A stretch of 64,000 nt of DNA. Source: Acanthochlamys bracteata (lineage: Eukaryota; Streptophyta; Magnoliopsida; Pandanales; Velloziaceae). Under the pieces are notes generated by a model. The model ran no database searches. It was not told the DNA's origin and saw only the letters and a list, made by a program, of their open reading frames with translations. The position numbers and the translations under genes were made by a program. The stretch is taken from assembly GCA_019914995.1 (NCBI GenBank), contig CM034128.1, positions 4,962,501 through 5,026,500 on the forward strand, read 5' to 3'. This document shows, one piece after another, positions 24,281-34,091 of the stretch (position 1 is the stretch's first letter; each line of letters opens with the position of its first letter).

Positions 24281-24970
24281 TAAGACTAGTAGCACTACAG
24301 TAAAATAGTTAAAAAGCAATACGTCTAAAGCATCAAGGAGCTATAAATTTTGCACAACTGCTCAATCAAAATGTTGTGATAATATAAAATATTCTGATAC
24401 TAATCACAAATGTTCAAATCAAAATTAAAAGTGGCAGAAATCAATTCTTAGACCACTATAGAATCAAATTTACTAACTCAAAATCACATTCTAGATCAAA
24501 ATAAACAAAATCAATTTCAAAAGCTGTGAAAAATAAAACCAAATGAATCAGAATAATAAGAATCCAACAATCCTAAAAAGTAGAAAAAAAACATAAACAA
24601 AAACAATGTGATTTTCATTACATTGATGGACAAAAAACCCCTAGAAAATCACAAAACAATTAGTTTAAAGATAGATATACCAAATCAAATCACAAAATCA
24701 TAAATCGAATGAGATCGAGAAGATAATTGATTAATTACCTTCAAATCCATTACTAATCTCTATGATGAGTCTTCTAAATTCTGTTAGAGCAAAGATTTCA
24801 ATCATATCTTAATAGAAGGAAAAACACGAGAAATGACTAGCCTTGAACTTATTTTAATCAAGTTTTTAGTTGTAGTACAAACCCTAAAATTGATGTAGTG
24901 TAAACCTAAAATCTATCAAGCATTAAGAACTCGAGATTGTTTCAGTGTAAACCAACGGAACGAGATCGAA

Positions 24971-25637
24971 GAAGGAGCTCATCCAGAGAAAGAGACCATA
25001 AGATAGAGGGGATCCACAAAAAAAGAAGCAATAGTCGAGATGATATTGTGGGAAGAATATAAGAGGAAGATCGGAGACAGGGGCAAGACAAAGGTTGCTA
25101 CGCGAGAATGAATGAGAATTGTTAGCTACTAAGTACAGACTTAGTTAACTAGTTCAAAACTAAATCATCAGAATTATTAATTGTAAAACTAAAGAAGGAG
25201 CTCATCCAGAAAGAGACCACAAGATAGAGGGGATTCGCAAAGAAAGAAGCAATAGTAGAGATGATATTGTGGGGAAGAATATAAGAGAAAGATCGGAGAC
25301 AGGGGCAAGACAAAGATTGCTACGCGAGAATTAATGAGAATTGTTAGTTGCTAAGTACGGACTTAGTTAACTAGTTCAAAACTAAATCATCAGAATTGTT
25401 AATTGTAAAACTAGAGAAGGAGCTCATCTAGAGAAAGGGACTATACGATAGAGGGGATCCGCAAAGAAAGAAGCAAAAGTCGAGATGATATTGTGGGGAA
25501 GAATATAAAAGGAAGATCGGAGACAGGGGCAAGACAAAAGTTGCTACACGAAAATCAATAAAAATTGTTAGCTGCTAAGTACAGACTTAGTTAACTAGTT
25601 CAAAACTAAATCATCAGAAGTGTTAATTGTAAAACTT
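24971..25637 (+). repeat. Three-copy tandem repeat, period about 222 bp
   Basis: Copies begin at 24971, 25194 and 25416, each starting GAAGGAGCTCATC. All three contain GATATTGTGGGGAAGAATAT-like text, GATCGGAGACAGGGGCAAGAC and CTTAGTTAACTAGTTCAAAAC, and end TTAATTGTAAAACT. They differ by scattered substitutions. The unit is more GC-rich than the surrounding DNA and lies close to the right end of the CACTA-like block. No reading frame stays open across the copies. Confidence 0.85.
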
Positions 25638-26379
25638 TTCAATTAGTAAAGTTATAAAGTAAAAACTATATAGTCAGTAACTTTACCTATTCACTATTGA
25701 GTTCATATCTAATTTGTTAGTTCCGATTTAAATCATCATAATTGCTGACTGCAAGCCCTTTTACTCGGTAAAGTTATCGACTAAAACTAGTAGTCAGTAA
25801 CTTAACCAATTGAAATTACTAAAGTCGTTAATTATTGATTGCAGCATAACTCATTCAATAAAATTATTGACTATTTTCTATCATAGTCGGCAAATATTAA
25901 CGACAAAAATGAAATATAGTTGATATTTTACTGATTAAGCTGTTTAAATTCGGTATATTTACTAAATGATATAATTTTGGTCGATCAACTATTACCAATT
26001 TAACCATATTTTAGTCGATAATTTGAAAAATATATCGACTGAATTTTCTTTTAGTTTTTTTAGTCTATTTTAGAAAAGCTACTGACTCAGTCTATTAGTT
26101 GGTATTTTATATAATAATGAATTGAATTTCATCTATCGATCTTTTTCTGCAAATAAAGACTTATTTTATTGTAGTGAATCTTTGTACTTTCTTGACTTTG
26201 ATGGCATTCATCAGTAAACTCACCGATATTTGCCAACAAATGTAACGATCGGCTTTCATCTCTGTCAGAGACTTGGCAGGTTTTCGAATGATGTGTAGGT
26301 TAGTCGGTAATTTATTTAATCTAATGGCTAGGTCCTCTTTCAATCATAATTTGATGAAAGTTACAAACTGATTTTGTAA

Positions 26380-26616
26380 CATTTGGTATTGCGTTTGAAA
26401 TATTTATCATTCCAAATGAGCATTTCGAGTTTTCTAATAAATCTTCTATTATGTTCTACATAATTTTTCTTAAAATTTTATAAGTACAAAAGAATTGTAT
26501 GTCATAAAATATATAGATATGTTTTTTTAGGTAAAAAAGTTAAATTAATTTCCTGAAAAAAGTTTTAAATATTCTTTGTCAAAAAAAAACTTTATTTTGA
26601 TAAGCACCCAAACGTT
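26380..26616. mobile_element. Diverged Tourist-like MITE
   Basis: It starts CATTTGGTATTGCGTTTG after a TAA and ends AAGCACCCAAACGTTAC. The body is A/T-rich with the family's spacing. The right-hand duplication is not clean, so borders are approximate. Confidence 0.4.
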
Positions 26617-27345
26617 ACGTTGAGGTAATTACTTATTGTTTTTATTCAGTCGGCTATATTTAGCTGGCAAAAGGATCTTCCTCGTCAATCATATGAATAC
26701 CAGGTTGATTCTTTAACTATAAAATCATACGGATGTGAAATATTGTTATGTTGTCACTTGCATGTACATTGATCGTACCAGCTAGGTTTTCTCATTGGTT
26801 CCAATGTTACATAAATATATATATTAATGTATATGATAGCTACCTAGCTCTAGCTTATTATTTGCAAGCATCACATCTCAAAGCCAACATGATTGAATTA
26901 TCCCTTGTGTAAACTTCGTATGCAGTTGGTCTCTTTTAGAGCGACACTGAATTTAGGAACGAATGGAGCGTTCATCAACTTTAGGATACAACATATTTAC
27001 GATGAAATAAATTATTAAAAATTAAATTCTTCACAAATAATTCTTTTTAAGTAGATTTAACAAATGAGTAAAGTTTTTACTTTAATTCTAGTATAAATGA
27101 GATTCGAAGTAATTTTTTATGTTTGATTATGCTTAGAAATAAGTCTGAAAGTAAATTTTTGGAAAAAAATGAAGTCCCACTCAAAATGATACATACCTTA
27201 AAATTAATCTACTTTCTCTAAAATCAACTAAATTATATATTTATATAACATTTACTTATTATCTAATATCATATAATTAGTTTGATATTTATGTTAAGAT
27301 ATGTTACCGTTAAAACTGTAACTAGTTATTTTTCAAATCTAACTA

Positions 27346-27562
27346 AAGAGACATTTAGTAGTGCTTAAAATTAAAAAAAAAATCTAAAAAGAAGCTTTTT
27401 TCAAACTTATCGAAGCTCGAGTTTAATTTTATGTGAAACTAAAATTTATATATATAAAAATTTTATAACGTACAGATCTATCTAATTTAAATTACAAAAT
27501 AATTTTAAAATAAATATAATAAATTTTTATTTCAAAACAGTGAGAATGCCTTGTCAGTGCCT
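27346..27562. mobile_element. Possible Tourist-like MITE
   Basis: Left end GAGACATTTAGTAGTGCTT and right end TTCAAAACAGTGAGAATGCC are weak inverted repeats in the style of the family, and the interior includes CGAAGCTCGAG. This is a tentative call. Confidence 0.3.
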
Positions 27563-27719
27563 AAGTATCAGTTAGATAATGCATTATAGTGTAACTGTTT
27601 TTCAATTTTTTAGTAGTTGTAATAGCTTAATAGAGTGTGGGGATTTGTCAATAGAAGGCTCGGTTAGCTTATTTCTTTTTTTTTCTTGCAATCTTTTTAT
27701 ATGAGTAAAAATATTGTAG

Positions 27720-28765
27720 CAAGATTCGGATCGGACCGATCTGATCTAACAAAAAACAAGTGATTTTATGGTCATTCTAGACAAAGTCACTTACTTATCG
27801 AGTCATCGGAACGCCGTCTCTGATATTGTCTCCTAATGTCATAACAATCAATCCTAGACATTACACTCCTGCTCACTGGATGATTCACATCTTTAGCAAT
27901 GATCTTCATTAAATTATCATCAAAGATTATCTGACAAACATTTTCGAACACTTTTTCGCACTTTAGAGAACGCTCTGTCTCTATAGTAAACAAGAATCCT
28001 AAATCAATCGGTTCGTTACTGATGAGTGCGCTAGTGAGAGAAATCTCTCGACGAAGGACAGTGTTAACTTAGCCAGTAAAAAGGCACTCGCGCAATGTTC
28101 AGCTTCGTCTATAAATTGAAGCTTGATCGAATCTACGTATGATGTAACAAAGCGGATTAAGTGATGGTAACCGATGAATTCGAACCATAACAAGAGATCA
28201 ATTATCCTTTTGGTTTTTTGCTTCTCGATCAAGGCTAAATACCAAAATCTTTAGAGCCAATGAGGTCAATCTCTGATCAAAATCCGCCAGCAATGTGGAT
28301 CTTCGATCTTGCTGAGATTTTTGTTTTTAAACCAATTTTTTCACTCAATAGTAGCAATAACGTAGCAGAGAATCAATCATTGACTGCGTTCGAGCATATC
28401 TATTCTTCTAAATAAACTCTTTAGTCAATTAATGACTAAAGGTGGTCAAGATAAAAGCATTCATGGCATATCCAAACCTTCTTCTTATTCTTTCCTAGTA
28501 GGGGCATTCGATTCCAAATTGTAGATAGGAGTTTAAGATTTCTATTACTGTTAAACTTTCTAAACCGAGATCTGAGTCAATCAATGACTAGATCAGCGAG
28601 ACATATTGAAGCTGAAATCGGACGAAGTTAATTCAGTAAATCGATCTAATGATTCGTTGGATAAATCGATAACTCTGTGATCCGGCAATTTTTTTGGATT
28701 CAGTTTCGAGTTTGTTCTGACTATTGTGAAAAAAATAGCGCCTGATTTTCTTTAATATAAAGAAT
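27720..28765. other. GC-richer intergenic segment, possible gene remnant
   Basis: Two adjacent minus-strand frames at 27999-28232 (77 codons) and 27787-27993 (68 codons) are in different frames and could be one broken coding sequence. I do not recognise the peptides. The base composition is noticeably less A/T-rich than its flanks. No start context, splice signals or promoter support a working gene. Confidence 0.3.
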
Positions 28766-29015
28766 GAGGTATCGTTTGGCAGTGTATTTTGAAAACATCT
28801 CATTCTAATTTTTCATTTTATCTTTCTTAATAAATTTTTATAATATTTTACGAAATTTATATAAAAATTTTAAAATATTAAAAATATATATAGTAGAATC
28901 TTATTATTATTAATTATTATTTTTTATATAAAAAATAAAAATTATTTAAAAATATTTTTAATAATATATAAATTATTTATAAAAAAATATTTTTAATCAC
29001 TATCAAACGTCTCCC
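28766..29015. mobile_element. Tourist-like MITE upstream of the BLH1 gene
   Basis: The left end GAGGTATCGTTTGGCAGTG and right end CACTATCAAACGTCTCCC are inverted repeats of the window's main MITE family, with an A/T-only interior. It lies about 0.85 kb before the first upstream ORF of the BLH1 transcript. Confidence 0.55.
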
Positions 29016-29299
29016 GAAGTTCGAGTGAATAATTGAGTATACATATATCTCCCCTATCATTTTGAATATCGCCTAATGTAAGTGTGTACGACAGATCACT
29101 CTCAACACGAAGGAATTGCCCTCTCTGTGACAACATATTCCTCCCTTGAAATAGGAGTTCCCTATTACTGAAATGAGTACGGACGATTTCGTAGTACTTT
29201 AGGGTTGAAATTTTAGTTTTTTTAGTATAAACAATATGTTTTGAAGCCATAACGTAATGCAAAAAGTTAATAAGTATAATCTAGTTTAATTTCTAAAAC

Positions 29300-29868
29300 A
29301 TGAATTTGACTACTATACAAAATTTTATGGAGTACCTATTATTAAGAAGTTGGAAAGTTACTTCGTCAAATGGAAATAATCTTTTTTTTTTTCCCAAAGG
29401 TTCTAGTTATGCCATTTGTCGGTATTGGACTAGACTCTAAATTTTATTTTCTTCATTAAATTATTATAAAATTATGAAAAGAGTAACAAAATGCAAAAAA
29501 AAGCAAGAACAATGAAATTAAACAAAAGCAGGGACAAATTAGACAAGTAATATTGGCGAGAAGAAAAGAAAGAAAGATTGGTATCTTTCTCACAGTCTTT
29601 TCAAACAAACCCCTTTTTATTAATTTTCTTTCTTTTTTCCTTTCATCATCATCGTATTAAAAAGAAAAAAAAGAAAGAGAAAGATCAGGAGGTGATCGAA
29701 AACCAAAGAAAGAAAGAGAAACAAGAGCGATCTAGGAAAGAGTTGCAGGACTGAATAGGTCTCTGAGATGAAATTTTCTCTTCAGTAGTCTCCTAAATTA
29801 TTTTTTTAATCCACACTCTCTCTCAATCCCTGCTTTGAGTTTGAAAGAGAAAGAAAGAGATCTATTTG
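29300..29868 (+). promoter_or_regulatory. BLH1 promoter and first leader exon (approximate)
   Basis: This region becomes strongly CT/GA-rich toward the gene (TTTCTTTCTTTTTTCC at about 29625, CACTCTCTCTCAATCC at about 29812, GAAAGAGAAAGAAAGAGA at about 29842). Such tracts are typical of plant core promoters and 5' leaders. I could not place a TATA box or the transcription start with confidence. GAGA tracts are the sort of site bound by plant BBR/BPC proteins, but that is inference. Confidence 0.4.
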
Positions 29869-29931
29869 ATGGGTTCTCTTGTGTGCATGTCCTTGTTTTA
29901 CAAGTATTATTCAGGTTCCCTCTTTTATTGA
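29869..29931 (+). CDS. Upstream ORF 1 in BLH1 leader (20 codons)
   Basis: ATG at 29869 opens a 20-residue frame (begins MGSLVC, ends GSLFY) that stops with TGA at 29929-29931. It lies entirely within the first leader exon, so any transcript starting upstream of it would carry it. Whether it is translated is unknown. Confidence 0.45.
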   Translation: MGSLVCMSLFYKYYSGSLFY

Positions 29932-29938
29932 GTAGTAG

Positions 29939-30425
29939 ATGGTGGAACAACAACTGCTAGCTACACGTGTTTCTTCATCTCTGCTGCTGGTATGCCTAAT
30001 TATATTAGTTACATATATAACCAATCTCTTCTTGAGCACGATCAAGATGCTTGCCCTACTACTACTGCTACTACTCTTCTGCCTTCTTCCTCTTTCTTTG
30101 ATCTTATCTAGCTCTTCATTTTTCTTCATGGATATTTTTTGTTCTTGTGCTGATGTTGTGTTCTCAATCAAACCATTACTCTTATATGAAGAAATTACAT
30201 GAAGTAATCTTCACATGCTTCCTTTATTTCAGAACTTTGTTACTAGTGAATTCTCATGTTTCTGGTACTTTGTTTTTTTTTTCTTGAACTTAAATATGTG
30301 TATATACGCATGATCAATCTGTGTAAATATTTTTATGATTAATACTTATCAGAGAATTTTGCCATTTTGTTTCTTTGGTTTTTCTTTCACAGGCAAGCAA
30401 GGAGTTGATTAATGAATCATCTTGA
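29939..30425 (+). CDS. Upstream ORF 2 in BLH1 leader, spans the leader intron
   Basis: ATG at 29939 gives 17 codons (MVEQQLL...SSLLL) up to a GT donor at 29990. After the leader intron is removed, the frame continues at 30393 for 10 codons (ASKELINESS) and stops with TGA at 30423-30425, for 27 residues in total. In unspliced RNA the frame instead runs on to 30202, giving a longer hydrophobic peptide. The ORF therefore changes with splicing. No function is recognised. Confidence 0.45.
29990..30392 (+). other. Leader intron of BLH1 transcript (403 bp)
   Basis: The donor CTGCTGCTG|GTATGC and acceptor TTTCTTTCACAG|GCAAGC have good plant consensus and a pyrimidine-rich 3' end. BEL1-like genes commonly have an intron in the 5' leader. 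No RNA evidence is available here. Confidence 0.6.
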
Positions 30426-30489
30426 ATTTCAATCACATCTCCTACGACCCCAGCTTCTTCTTCCAAGCAAGCAACCAAGCTACCCATAG
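30412..30489 (+). CDS. Upstream ORF 3 in BLH1 leader (25 codons)
   Basis: ATG at 30412 opens a 25-residue frame (begins MNHLEF, ends KQPSYP) that stops with TAG at 30487-30489, 15 nt before the BLH1 start codon. It overlaps the tail of upstream ORF 2 in another frame. The short distance to the main ATG would make efficient reinitiation unlikely if it were translated. Confidence 0.4.
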   Translation: MNHLEFQSHLLRPQLLLPSKQPSYP

Positions 30490-30504
30490 CTATATATCCT
30501 CCCG

Positions 30505-33078
30505 ATGGCGACTTACTTCCACGGGCCACCGGAGATTCAACCGGAAGCTCTACAAACACTCTACTTAATGAACCCGACGGCCTACGCGGGTTACCCTGAT
30601 AACGTTCATGCTCCGACGGTAGCAAACATGCTTCTCTTCAACTCATCAGCAACCTTGAACTCATTCAATCAGCTCACTACAACCATCTCCCATGGACAAC
30701 AAGAACAACAACAGCACCACCACCACTTTGAAGTTCCGCTGCAAGAAACTGACAACGGCCGCCAGCAGCAGGCCGCTGTCATCAGTGGGACGCACTACAA
30801 CATGTGGACCACAGCTCCACCGAAACAACAACAGCTGCAACAGCAGCAGCAACAACAACTGTCGTTGAGCTTATCGCCGCAACAAGGAACTTACAACTAC
30901 CCACAGGCAGACGGCGAAGTCTCAATAGCTGCCGCGACATCTGTGTCGAGCTTTCAGAGTGCTATACTGAGATCAAAGTATTTGAAGGCTGCACAACAGC
31001 TGCTCGACGAGGTAGTGAATGTTGGTAAAGGCTCGAACAGCGAACCCTCGGAGAAGGCGAAGAGATCAAAGAGTCCGGCGAAGAGCTGTGGCAGTGAAGG
31101 TCCAGCCGGAGATGGTGATGAAAGATCGAAACGGGCGCCTGCTGCTGCTGTTGCTTCACACGGAGATTTATCGACAGCTGAGAGGCAAGAGCTACAGATG
31201 AAGAAGGCCAAACTTGTGAACATGCTTGATGAGGTATTTGATACCAATTCCTGTCTTTTATTGGGGGTAATTCAAGGATATTTTTTTTTTCAACAACTTT
31301 AATGGTTGCTGATACTAAAATTTAATTGCAGTAAACTATATGGTGGCAATCAGTCAATAACTAAGTTCAAGAGAATTAAAAACAGATGATTATTATCATT
31401 ATATTGCTCTCAAATATCAACAAAAGAATTAACAACAATAATTTTCTTGTAATTCTTCTTGTCGAACTTTCTTCAATGAGATAAATATTCAGTTGCAATC
31501 AACTGTGTGTCGGCAAGATTGTAAAATAACTAATTGTACTTAAAAAAGTTTTCTTAAAATTGATTAAATTTTTTGCACTTTTATTGTTTTCTAAATAATT
31601 TTGTGTTTTTGATGTTGATAAGTTCAGGTGGAGCAGAGGTACAGGCAATACAGGCACCAGATGCAAATAGTAGTATCAGCATTCGAGGCGGTAGCAGGCC
31701 CTGGCTCGGCGAAGACGTACACCGCACTCGCATTACAGACAATCTCTAAACAATTTCGGTGCCTTCGAGACGCGATTACCGGCCAAATCAGAGCATCTAG
31801 CAAGAGCTTAGGTGAAGAAGATTGCTTAACTTTTGCCGGAGGAAGTAAGTCAGACGGAGGCAGTTCAAGGCTTCGGTTTGTTGATCATCATCTTCGGCAG
31901 CAGCGTGCGTTGCAGCAGCTTGGGATGATCCAGCACAACGCTTGGAGGCCTCAGAGAGGCTTGCCTGAGCGTTCTGTTTCGATTCTCAGGGCATGGCTTT
32001 TCGAACACTTCCTCCATCCGTAAGTACAAATTTCAAACTTCTCTAACCAAGATTTAATCCCCACTAGTTCACATTTGATTCAAGGATTCAATATCATGAA
32101 GGTATCCAAAGGATTCTGACAAGCTAATGCTTGCAAAGGAAACGGGGCTTACAAGGAGCCAGGTAGAGTATATCAAATTTTGTTGAAGTATGATGTTTAC
32201 TGATTGGAAATAATGAAATTGAATCGAAAAGCTTCATTATTTTGATGTAATGGAAGCAGGTATCAAATTGGTTCATCAATGCAAGAGTCAGGCTATGGAA
32301 GCCAATGGTGGAGGAAATGTACTTGGAAGAAGTAAAGGAGCAAGAACGGAGCAATGGTGAAAACAACAACAAAACAAACAACAATGCCATCCCCAACGCC
32401 AAAGAGGAATCCGTACCCAAACAGAATGTAGAGACAGAACAGACTACTGACGGTGTGAAACAGAAACCTGAGACCTTGCATTCAATCATAGCAATGCCTT
32501 CATCGACACTAGTTAGCAGTTCAAGTAGTGTTCAGAATCCTTCTGCCTATAAGGAAAGCCAACCAATGCTTCGTCCTGCATTGAAGAAGGTGAGGAGCAA
32601 TGAATCCCAACATCCAAATGCAACATTGCCTTATTCATTCGATGTCGAAATGAAGCATGACAATTTGAGCAACTTCGAGCTTCTAATGAAGTTTGGCGCC
32701 GGAAGACAGACTGCTAATGAAGAAGCTTCTTCATACCCTGTAATCACAACCATTGCTAACCACCAAGGTGGCGGATTCAACGCTTACTCTATAGAAGATA
32801 TGGGAAGGTTCGACCACGGCCAATTTGCTTCAGCATTTTCAAGTCATGGTGTGTCACTCACTCTTGGACTGCAACATTCTGAAAGCCTCTCTCTGCCTGC
32901 GACACAACCAACATACCTATCAACGGAAAGCATTCCATTTGCAAGAAGCCTTGACACCGGGATCATGAACAATAGCAATGCCGCTGGAGTTGCACAGCCA
33001 ACTGTTGGATTTGAAAGCATCAATATTCACAACAGGAAAAGTTTTGCCACGCAGCTGCTCCCAGATATCGTATCATAA
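30505..33078 (+). CDS. BLH1: BEL1-like homeodomain protein, BLH1-type (666 aa)
   Basis: This is a TALE-class homeodomain transcription factor; members pair with KNOX proteins in the nucleus to control meristem, ovule and organ patterning. Coding exons: 30505-31233, 31628-32019, 32102-32162 (the 61-bp exon typical of BEL genes) and 32260-33078; all join in frame. The start [12 protein letters not shown] resembles BLH1 and has a good context (CCCGATGGC). In order: a His/Gln-rich stretch (about 66-74), a poly-Gln tract (about 108-118) with LSLSLS, the SKY box ([14 protein letters not shown], about 157-170), the BEL domain (about 226-300), the homeodomain (about 350-411, recognition helix [15 protein letters not shown]), and a C-terminal VSLTLGLQ motif (592-599). 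It appears intact. It is convergent with the bHLH gene. Assignment to BLH1 rather than another BLH paralogue rests on the N-terminus and is moderately sure. Confidence 0.93.
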
Positions 33079-34091
33079 ATTTTTCCCAAGCTTGTTCAAA
33101 ACTGTGTTGGTATTCAAATGAGCTTGTACTGTTATTATATATATGTATATGGTTGGAAAAAAGAGAAGTATATGATATGTATATAAGCAATTCTCTTTAG
33201 GTGCTTTATAGTATTGTAAAGAAGACTAATCCTTGATTACAGGATTATACTTCATAGGATAATATGTATTTGAAAACTTTATCTAGATTAGAAGATTGAG
33301 TTGATATAGATGAATGAATATATATTATAGTTTTCAACTTCATTTTGCATTTATCTAATAAGGTGAAGATTGTACAATGATTTGAAGTATCAGCAAGTTT
33401 GCATGGTCCATAAAGGATTATAAATGTTATATGAAAACCAGAGCTTGTTTCTTTTCAGAGCAAAGATTGAAGAAAATGACAGATTACATAGGCAGGTTTC
33501 TGCAAGACTTGAAACAGAGTAGGACCAGTTGCTGATGAAGTGATTAATATTTTGTCTCTTAGTCATGTTGCTCAGACATTCTTTTGTGCTGCATTGCATA
33601 GAGTGTAGTGCAACGCAAATAATTCTTTTCATTGTATGTTTGGTCAAAAGACGAGATGGCACAGCCATCATAGGACTTCATTTGCCTCCAATAATGATGA
33701 TCCCGGACAAGATTTGAGAATTCACTTTGGAAAACTGGTAAACTGAACATTTCGATTAATTACAAATTTCAAGCTACCATGTTCATCTTATTACGAACAC
33801 ATGGGAGTTCAACACACTAAACCAACAAGCCAAATTACACACCAGCACAAAGAAAAGCTAAAATTACTCCTATTGCACTAGAAAACCAAAGAAAGACATC
33901 CCTAGGAAGAAGGGGCAGCAAGCATTAACAATGTACAGCCTAGAAACTCGGGAAGTACTACAGTTCCTTCAGAGTCAGTTGCTTGTCAGTCGAGTGAAAA
34001 CTCGCTCCATTTCAGGAACGCCAGTCATTGCGGGAAGAGATTCAACCGCTCTCAGCATTCTCTTGGGTTAATTAGTAGATTGAATGTTTGC
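33079..34091. other. Shared 3' region between two convergent genes
   Basis: About 1 kb separates the two stop codons, so both 3' untranslated regions must lie here and may approach or overlap each other. Several ATATAT-rich stretches (33140-33320) could serve as plant polyadenylation elements for BLH1. Short frames on the minus strand show no conserved product. Confidence 0.6.

Larger units (their letters stand above)
15299..26176. mobile_element. CACTA-like (En/Spm) transposon block, no transposase seen
   Basis: The left end CACTACAATAAAATTCATT (15299 on) and the right end TTATTTTATTGTAGTG (to 26176) are inverted repeats beginning with the diagnostic CACTA. Both subterminal regions are packed with short motifs of the GTCGGTA/CAGTCGATAA type in both orientations, as expected for CACTA subterminal repeats. 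The adjacent triplets (GTC left, AAT right) do not match, so the two ends may belong to different copies or the borders may have decayed. The interior has no frame longer than about 63 codons. It is a decayed or non-autonomous element, or a nest of several. Confidence 0.5.

Noticed and set aside
1..29000. Search for tRNA, rRNA or CRISPR-like arrays
   Set aside because: No cloverleaf with matching A and B boxes, no rRNA text and no regularly spaced short repeats were seen. The only tandem array is the 222-bp repeat.
30661..31247. Several long frames on both strands overlapping BLH1 exon 1 (for example minus 30954-31247 and minus 30661-30858)
   Set aside because: They are alternative-frame shadows of a CAG/CAA- and GC-rich coding exon; the peptides are low-complexity and none matches a known family.
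32124..32489. 121-codon minus-strand frame over BLH1 exons 3 and 4
   Set aside because: It is antisense to the homeodomain exons, whose plus-strand product is unmistakable.
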